From the NCBI GenBank assembly GCA_022376925.1, contig JAIOJX010000003.1:34358874-34422873 (forward strand): 64,000 nt of DNA, in the 5' to 3' direction. Below are positions 57,066-64,000 of the stretch, in pieces (positions within the stretch are counted from its first letter, which is position 1; each line of letters opens with the position of its first letter). The notes beneath the pieces were generated by a model that was given only the letters and a program-made list of their open reading frames with translations, was not told the DNA's origin and made no database searches. This DNA comes from Tragulus kanchil (Eukaryota; Chordata; Mammalia; Artiodactyla; Tragulidae). Position numbers and translations under genes: made by a program.

Positions 57066-58088
57066 AGATGGGATGGCAGTAGGATATTATAGACAATAGA
57101 TAAGACAAAACAGATGTTTGTGAAATCATAACAGCTGGGTTATTTGGGTAGGTCTAAGCAGTTTACGATTGCTAGAGTTTAAAGTGTGAAGCAGGAAGCA
57201 GCATGAAAGGAACCTGGGGAGGTCTTCAGAGTGGAAATAACACAGCCTTGGGAATTACTACACAGAGAGTCACAGATATTTATGGGTTTTAAGAAAAGGA
57301 GATGATGATTTAATTTCTGTTAGGAGCTAGCGCTCTGGAGTGCATGTGCCGGAGCCGGTGCTCTGCTACAGGACAGGCCTTTACAATGGGAGGCCCATGC
57401 AGGCCAAAGAACAAGGATGGACAAAAATAAATAAATGAAAGACCAACGAAAGAGGCCAAAATTTAAAAAAAGAAAAAAGGAAAAAAAGACACACAAACAG
57501 CTAATTTTCCTGCAAGATGGCCCCTGTTAAAAGAAATGAGCAGACTGCTTTGGGAGACCAGGAGATCTTCTAAACCAAGTTTAGAAGGTGATGGTGTCAT
57601 TTAAGGAAATCTTCTGGGAAGTGATGCTTGAACTAAGTGTAGAGAGTTGGCTAGAAACTCTTCAGGTACAGTTAAGCATGGCAGTACAGAGGTTAGGAGC
57701 CTGGCAGGCTATAGTCCATGGGGTTGCAAAGATTCAGATATAATATGACTGAGAGACTGAGCACAGATACAGTTTATGTGGTTATCATTTCTGATTTAGA
57801 TTCAGGCTCTCTTCTTCCTTGTGCAAGTCACTTGTGTTAGTTGATCGGTCATGTCCAACTCATTGCAACCCCGCAGACTGTACCCTGCCAGGCTCCTCGG
57901 TCCATGGGATTTTAAAAGTAAGAATACCGGAGTAGGTTGCCATGCCCTTCTCCAGGGGGTCTTCCCAACCCAGGGATCGAACCAAAGTCACCTGCATTGT
58001 AGGCAGATGCTCTACCATCTGAGCCACCAGGGAAATCCCAAGTCACTTAAACCTCTATTTTCCTTGGTTTTCCATCTCTAAAATGAAG

Positions 58089-60173
58089 ATAATAATAGTT
58101 TTATAATACCTATATTAAAGCACTTCTTAGGATTAAATGCAATAATGGTGCGTATCAAGAGCAAGGTATTGCCTCAGACATATAGGAAGTGCTCAATAAA
58201 CATCATTATTATGTTTATTATTTGCAGAGATGGGATGGCAGTAGGATATTATAGACAATAGATAAGACAAAACAGATGTTTGTGAAATCATAACAGCTGG
58301 GTTATTTGGGTAGGTCTAAGCAGTTTACGATTGCTAGAGTTTAAAGTGTGAAGCAGGAAGCAGCATGAAAGGAACCTGGGGAGGTCTTCAGAGTGGAAAT
58401 AACACAGCCTTGGGAATTACTACACAGAGAGTCACAGATATTTATGGGTTTTAAGAAAAGGAGATGATGATATTTCTGTGGTTAAGAACTTTTTCTAGCA
58501 GCTGTTTGGAAATGTAGGGAAAACCAATAGAAGCCAAAACATTCAAGGGGTAGATGGTAATTTTTGTTGGTCAGAAAGAGATTAAGCCTGAATGAAACAG
58601 CGACTGGGAGGAGAGAGCAGAGAGAATGGACTCAAGAAATACTTAAGAGGTAAAACTAGCAAACCCTGTGATTAGATATGGCCAGGACGAAGGAGGAGGA
58701 TGCTTCTCTCAGGTTTCTTCCTCGGGTACCAGGAAGATATTAATGCTAGAACACGGGAGAAATACCCAGTTTTGGCAGGCCATGCTGTAATTGTGAGACT
58801 TCTATGTGAAAAGACTCAACTGGAGCCTGGGAGACATTTAGAACTGCAGATAGTTTGTGTGTCAGTACCATGTATCCTCTCAGGAGGATTAGGAGGGTGG
58901 ATGACCTCTAGGAGCACGTGTCAACAGGGAAGGCCAGTGGGTTGAAGATAAAATGGGTGGATCCTAGCAATTAGAAGGTGGGAAAAGAAAGACGAGCCCA
59001 TGCAGAGAACCTAAAGCAATGGTAGGAAAAGGCAACAAGATTCCTTTTAATAGGAAAGTCTGTTTATATGGGAACTGAGAGGGTAGCCCTTCCATTTATC
59101 CAGGCAACAAATACATTAAGCATTTATTAAAAATAATAATAGTTTTATAATACCTATATTAAAGCACTTCTTAGGATTAAATGCAATAATGGTGCGTATC
59201 AAGAGCAAGGTATTGCCTCAGACATATAGGAAGTGCTCAATAAACATCATTATTATGTTTATTATTTGCAGAGATGGGATGGCAGTAGGATATTATAGAC
59301 AATAGATAAGACAAAACAGATGTTTGTGAAATCATAACAGCTGGGTTATTTGGGTAGGTCTAAGCAGTTTACGATTGCTAGAGTTTAAAGTGTGAAGCAG
59401 GAAGCAGCATGAAAGGAACCTGGGGAGGTCTTCAGAGTGGAAATAACACAGCCTTGGGAATTACTACACAGAGAGTCACAGATATTTATGGGTTTTAAGA
59501 AAAGGAGATGATGATATTTCTGTGGTTAAGAACTTTTTCTAGCAGCTGTTTGGAAATGTAGGGAAAACCAATAGAAGCCAAAACATTCAAGGGGTAGATG
59601 GTAATTTTTGTTGGTCAGAAAGAGATTAAGCCTGAATGAAACAGCGACTGGGAGGAGAGAGCAGAGAGAATGGACTCAAGAAATACTTAAGAGGTAAAAC
59701 TAGCAAACCCTGTGATTAGATATGGCCAGGACGAAGGAGGAGGATGCTTCTCTCAGGTTTCTTCCTCGGGTACCAGGAAGATATTAATGCTAGAACACGG
59801 GAGAAATACCCAGTTTTGGCAGGCCATGCTGTAATTGTGAGACTTCTATGTGAAAAGACTCAACTGGAGCCTGGGAGACATTTAGAACTGCAGATAGTTT
59901 GTGTGTCAGTACCATGTATCCTCTCAGGAGGATTAGGAGGGTGGATGACCTCTAGGAGCACGTGTCAACAGGGAAGGCCAGTGGGTTGAAGATAAAATGG
60001 GTGGATCCTAGCAATTAGAAGGTGGGAAAAGAAAGACGAGCCCATGCAGAGAACCTAAAGCAATGGTAGGAAAAGGCAACAAGATTCCTTTTAATAGGAA
60101 AGTCTGTTTATATGGGAACTGAGAGGGTAGCCCTTCCATTTATCCAGGCAACAAATACATTAAGCATTTATTA
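58089..60173. repeat. Tandem direct duplication Q, period 1044 bp
   Basis: Bases 58089-59129 recur at 59133-60173, starting inside the MIR at ATAATAATAG and overlapping the end of P by 390 bp. The shortest 1-kb unit. I saw no internal differences. Confidence 0.94.
58480..59129. other. Unique noncoding DNA (copied at 59524-60173)
   Basis: No repeat recognised. The 81-aa plus frame (58700-58945) is present in both copies but has no known domain. Confidence 0.45.
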
Positions 60174-62254
60174 TGCCCAGAACAATAGCTAATAGAAGCC
60201 TATTCAGCAAAAAGCAAGAATAAAGTAAACTGATGATTGTTCATTACATTTAGCCATGAACAGTTTCATTGATGACCTAAACAGGAGCAATTTCTGTGAA
60301 GTGTTGAAAGCAAAAAGCTGAAGACAGTAATATGAAGAATGAATGATAAGTGAAGAGGAAGAAATGGTAAAAGTAGATAAGTTGTGCATAAACTTACAGG
60401 TGAAAATATGTAGTGAACAGAGAAGAATGCCAAGAACAGAAGTGGGGACAAGTGGATGAAGAGAAGATCATGTAGAAGACAGAGAGGCATTTATCATATT
60501 TAGACAAAATATGGGACAGGAGTTGCATAGTGGAAACCAGATGGAGAGAATTCTTAAAAATAAGGAATAAACATTTATTTCCGGTATTATAATTTTTATT
60601 TTTTATTACAATTTGTAGTTCTCTTCCCCAAACTTCTATCTTTCCATTAATTTCAAGAGTCTGTGTCCTTATCTCGTACAACATACTTATAACTGCTTTC
60701 AAATCTTTATCTAATAATTGTAGCATCTGGGTCATCCTTGTTGTCACTTATCTACTCCCTTTAAAATTAGTCATATTTTCTCAGTTCCTTGTAAGTTGAA
60801 TAATTTTTGACTGTATCTTAGAAAATTTTTAGCTGTATATTGTAGAATCTAGTTCCTAGTTAAATCCTAGAAAGAGCATTTATTTTCATTTGTTACTTTT
60901 ACCAGGCACACAACCCAATAGTTTTCAGATTGTAATTTCTTCCTCACTTTCTGGAGATCAAACTTCCAATGTCAGTTCAACTGTCAAAACTTTGATATTC
61001 TACTTTGGGTCTGCTGTGAACATGTACCACTCAGAGGTAAATCTGAGACCTGCGTGATAGTTTAATTAAAGTTCAGTTCTCAAAGATTTTGCCATGCTCC
61101 TTTCGGTCTATCTTAACTATGGCTCATGAGTAAACCTGGCAGCTATATTTATTCATTCAGAGAATTAGAATTCCGTATTCTAAAGTTTTTTTGCAAGAGC
61201 ATGCCCTTTCGGAAGGCAACAAATACATTAAGCATTTATTATGCCCAGAACAATAGCTAATAGAAGCCTATTCAGCAAAAAGCAAGAATAAAGTAAACTG
61301 ATGATTGTTCATTACATTTAGCCATGAACAGTTTCATTGATGACCTAAACAGGAGCAATTTCTGTGAAGTGTTGAAAGCGAAAAGCTGAAGACAGTAATA
61401 TGAAGAATGAATGATAAGTGAAGAGGAAGAAATGGTAAAAGTAGATAAGTTGTGCATAAACTTACAGGTGAAAATATGTAGTGAACAGAGAAGAATGCCA
61501 AGAACAGAAGTGGGGACAAGTGGATGAAGAGAAGATCATGTAGAAGACAGAGAGGCATTTATCATATTTAGACAAAATATGGGACAGGAGTTGCATAGTG
61601 GAAACCAGATGGAGAGAATTCTTAAAAATAAGGAATAAACATTTATTTCCGGTATTATAATTTTTATTTTTTATTACAATTTGTAGTTCTCTTCCCCAAA
61701 CTTCTATCTTTCCATTAATTTCAAGAGTCTGTGTCCTTATCTCGTACAACATACTTATAACTGCTTTCAAATCTTTATCTAATAATTGTAGCATCTGGGT
61801 CATCCTTGTTGTCACTTATCTACTCCCTTTAAAATTAGTCATATTTTCTCAGTTCCTTGTAAGTTGAATAATTTTTGACTGTATCTTAGAAAATTTTTAG
61901 CTGTATATTGTAGAATCTAGTTCCTAGTTAAATCCTAGAAAGAGCATTTATTTTCATTTGTTACTTTTACCAGGCACACAACCCAATAGTTTTCAGATTG
62001 TAATTTCTTCCTCACTTTCTGGAGATCAAACTTCCAATGTCAGTTCAACTGTCAAAACTTTGATATTCTACTTTGGGTCTGCTGTGAACATGTACCACTC
62101 AGAGGTAAATCTGAGACCTGCGTGATAGTTTAATTAAAGTTCAGTTCTCAAAGATTTTGCCATGCTCCTTTCGGTCTATCTTAACTATGGCTCATGAGTA
62201 AACCTGGCAGCTATATTTATTCATTCAGAGAATTAGGGAATTCCGTATTCTAAA
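60146..62254. repeat. Tandem direct duplication R, period 1068 bp
   Basis: Bases 60146-61184 recur at 61214-62254, with a 29-base filler. Differences seen are AAAGCAAAAAGC versus AAAGCGAAAAGC, and GAATTAGAATTCC versus GAATTAGGGAATTCC near the end. Confidence 0.94.
60590..61170 (-). mobile_element. Old L1/HAL1-like fragment, antisense (copied at about 61658-62240)
   Basis: The minus-strand frame reads MTQMLQLLDKDLKAVISMLY, resembling the N-terminal part of L1 ORF1-type proteins. The rest (AGTTGAATAATTTTTGACTG; TTTGGGTCTGCTGTGAACA) matches the style of HAL1/L1ME antisense sequence. Family assignment tentative. Confidence 0.5.
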
Positions 62255-62466
62255 TAGCTCCTCTCCAGGACTTCTCTCATATTCTCTTACTGCAAGAGAT
62301 CCCTTTCTTGGTCCTCTGGTCCAAAGGATGGTGTTTACCTTGGAATTTCAGCTACCAATGCTGGCACTGCATAATTCTCATGACTGTGGCCACCCCAAGC
62401 AAACTGAGGAGAAAGCAATAGAGAAAGAAAATGGGACTCAATACTCTCCTGATTGCAGGAGCTGAG
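62255..62466. other. Unique noncoding DNA
   Basis: No repeat recognised. Confidence 0.4.
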
Positions 62467-62684
62467 TGTGTGTGTATGTGCTCAGTCATGTGCAACTCTT
62501 TGCAACCCCACGAACCATAGCTCACCAGGCTTCTCTGTTCATGGAATTCTCCAGGCAAGAATACTGAAATGGGTTGCCATTTCCTTCTCCAGGGGATCTT
62601 CTTAACCCAGGGTTTGAAACCTTGACTCCTGCATCTCTTGCATTGGCAGGCTGATTCTTTATCACTGAGCCACCAGGGAAGCCC
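62467..62684 (-). mobile_element. Bov-tA SINE, antisense
   Basis: GTATGTGCTCAGTCATGTGC tail to GAGCCACCAGGGAAGCCC head end. Its frame gives the typical GLPWWLSDKESACQ-type translation of a Bov-tA head, not a gene. Confidence 0.92.
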
Positions 62685-63376
62685 TGACTGCAAGGCCTCC
62701 TTTATTCAGTTCCTCAAGTCAAAAGACACGGCCCATAGTTCGAGCTTACAGTGGCACCCACACCATGGCTCCACTGGGAGCCCACCCTTGTCCCTCTCAT
62801 GAGAGAGAAAAAGAGAAATGGCTGTCCTCCCACCCAGCCAGCCCACACCTCTGATATTCTTCAACTCACAGAGTTTATATTCCAGTCTTCTGGCCAGAAA
62901 GACAGACTTTAATCTCAGAATGTTATACATCCACAGCACTGCCACATCAGAGGTGGTAGTGGCTGAAGTTCATGGAGAAAAAGAGAGAGAAAAACCAAGG
63001 AAACTCAGGTTTCTCCTATGAGCTATTTTTCTATCTTTCCCTCACAAATCTATCTGCTTTTATTTATTTTTAAGAGTCCTCAGACAGCTGCGTTCTATAT
63101 TTTGAAGAGACTTTGGCCATAGTCAGTTGGAGAAAGAGCTGTTGCAGGCTTATTGCCTCTCAGTTGCACTGAAAGTTCCAAGAAGGAGTAAATGAAATAT
63201 TGAGAGAGATTAGTAACATTAAAAGCCTGAGCATTATTTTATCTAGTTCTTAGGAAATTATTGGACATTTTCACCAATGCAGCGGAGTGGGGGCCAGGAA
63301 AAGGACTGCAGTGCAATGAGGAGTGAATGGGAGTGGAGAAGTGGAAATGGAGCTAGTGATCAAGATTGACTGTGAA
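62685..63376. other. Unique noncoding DNA
   Basis: No repeat recognised. Overlapping frames at 62706-63021 on both strands have no known domains. Confidence 0.45.
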
Positions 63377-63530
63377 GGAATTTCCCTGGTGGTCCAGTGG
63401 CTGAAACACTGTGCTCCTAATGCAGGGGGCCTGGGTTCAATCCCCAGTCAGGGAACTAAGTCCTGCATGCTGCAATGAAAGATCCCACATGCCATAAGTA
63501 ACACCCAGTGTGACCAAATTAATTAATTGA
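63377..63530 (+). mobile_element. CHR-type SINE, older copy
   Basis: GGAATTTCCCTGGTGGTCCAG head, GGGTTCAATCCCCAGTCAGG, CCAGTGTGACCAAATTAATT tail. Confidence 0.85.
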
Positions 63531-64000
63531 AGAAAAAGACATGGGTTGTGAAAGATGAGAACAAGAGCCATAGGAGGTGTGGGTAAAGATTTAGCAAGAT
63601 CATCCAAGAAGATAAAAGAAAATGTCTAAAGACAAAGTTAGCTGATAGGTTTGGTGGTGGTAAAATGACATAGTTCTTTTTGATTTTCTATTTCTTCCTG
63701 AGATACAATATGTGAAGTTATCAGCGGAGCATTGGAACAGGGAGGAGTCATTGAAGGCTCAAGAGGAGTGACCATCTTAGTAAGAAAGAGGCATAACTTT
63801 CCAGTGAAATCGTGGGCTTGAGGGGCAGTGATGAGGGCCCATTCTCTTTTGTGGTGCTAACCTGAAAGTCAAATTCAGCCATTCTTCCAATTCCATACAC
63901 TGTTGCCTTCTTGTTCTGTGGTGGTGTTCACCTCCAATCCACATCTGCAATTCACTGCTTGGCCAGAGTCTATGCCCTGTGATCATCCATTTATGAGTCC
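63531..64000. other. Unique noncoding DNA to window end
   Basis: No repeat or gene recognised. A 69-aa minus frame (63777-63986) has no known motif. Confidence 0.45.

Larger units (their letters stand above)
56158..58479. repeat. Tandem direct duplication P, period 1162 bp
   Basis: Bases 56158-57319 recur at 57320-58479, starting inside a CHR-like SINE at TTAGGAGCTAGC. The longest unit of the series. Near the junction copy 1 has 3 extra bases (GATTTAATTTCTG versus GATATTTCTG). Confidence 0.94.

Noticed and set aside
58700..58945. 81-codon frame conserved in both copies (58700 and 59744)
   Set aside because: Identity of the copies reflects the recent or artefactual duplication, not selection on the protein.
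60394..60747. 117-codon minus frame as a host gene
   Set aside because: Its start resembles an L1 ORF1-type protein, so I treat it as a LINE relic; the frame is simply duplicated at 61462-61815.
1..64000. CRISPR array or satellite array
   Set aside because: Repeat units are about 1.1 kb, occur as pairs with different content at each locus, and there is no spacer structure or higher-order array.
1..64000. Endogenous retrovirus or LTR pair
   Set aside because: I saw no paired LTRs, primer-binding site, polypurine tract or gag/pol/env frames; the long direct repeats lack LTR ends.

Overview
The window is mammalian, ruminant nuclear DNA, intergenic or deep-intronic. The organism call rests on the repeats. 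There are many Bov-tA SINEs (tRNA-derived head fused to a BovB-derived tail), one antisense BovB (RTE-type) LINE end with a still-readable C-terminal frame, CHR-type tRNA-derived SINEs, ruminant-style L1 3' ends and older mammalian MIR and L1 relics. I found no protein-coding gene, no exon I could defend, no functional tRNA or rRNA and no CRISPR array. All open frames are short and most fall inside SINEs, LINEs or simple repeats. Exact species is unresolved; Pecora is the safest statement.

The dominant feature is a series of direct tandem duplications, nearly all with a period of 1.04-1.16 kb: 17 of them plus one of about 487 bp. They start near 1, 1732, 13414, 16827, 18823, 21935, 24586, 30543, 36845, 38991, 45386, 47671, 49564, 52506, 56158, 58089 and 60146. 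The 487-bp one is at 35629. Together they make about 18.8 kb (about 29%) of the window redundant. Their ends ignore what they cut through (L1, SINE, MIR, unique DNA). Copies differ mainly by homopolymer length, microsatellite length and a few substitutions. Many junctions carry 2-44 bp of filler or a few bases of microhomology. Several duplications overlap so that short stretches occur three times. My preferred reading is untrimmed contig-end overlaps in a draft assembly, not biology, but I could not test read depth.

Layout. 1-3977: antisense L1 end plus unique DNA, duplicated twice. 3978-13413: mostly unique DNA with L1, MIR, Bov-tA and CHR insertions, including a nested pair of SINEs at 12158-12726 and a repeat-poor candidate conserved block at 9240-10330. 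13414-21087: L1-rich, three duplications, a (TA)n tract. 21088-26789: MIR, BovB, Bov-tA, two duplications. 26790-30540: repeat-poor, with the best candidate conserved noncoding blocks. 30543-36611: SINE-dense, with a cluster of well-preserved CHR-like elements and a probable SINE/SINE recombination product. 36845-41121: two overlapping duplications and a retroposed 3' UTR with poly(A). 41122-45385: L1 interrupted by SINEs, then a CpG-enriched unique segment with a CTCF-like core at 42539. 45386-62254: seven duplications over L1, SINE, MIR and unique DNA, with a 20-bp-arm hairpin at 52441-52490. 62255-64000: one Bov-tA, one CHR and unique DNA.

No genes act together here. What the sequence records is retrotransposition (target-site duplications, 5' inversions, nesting) overlaid by the recurrent 1.1-kb duplications, which anyone using this window should resolve before interpreting copy number.
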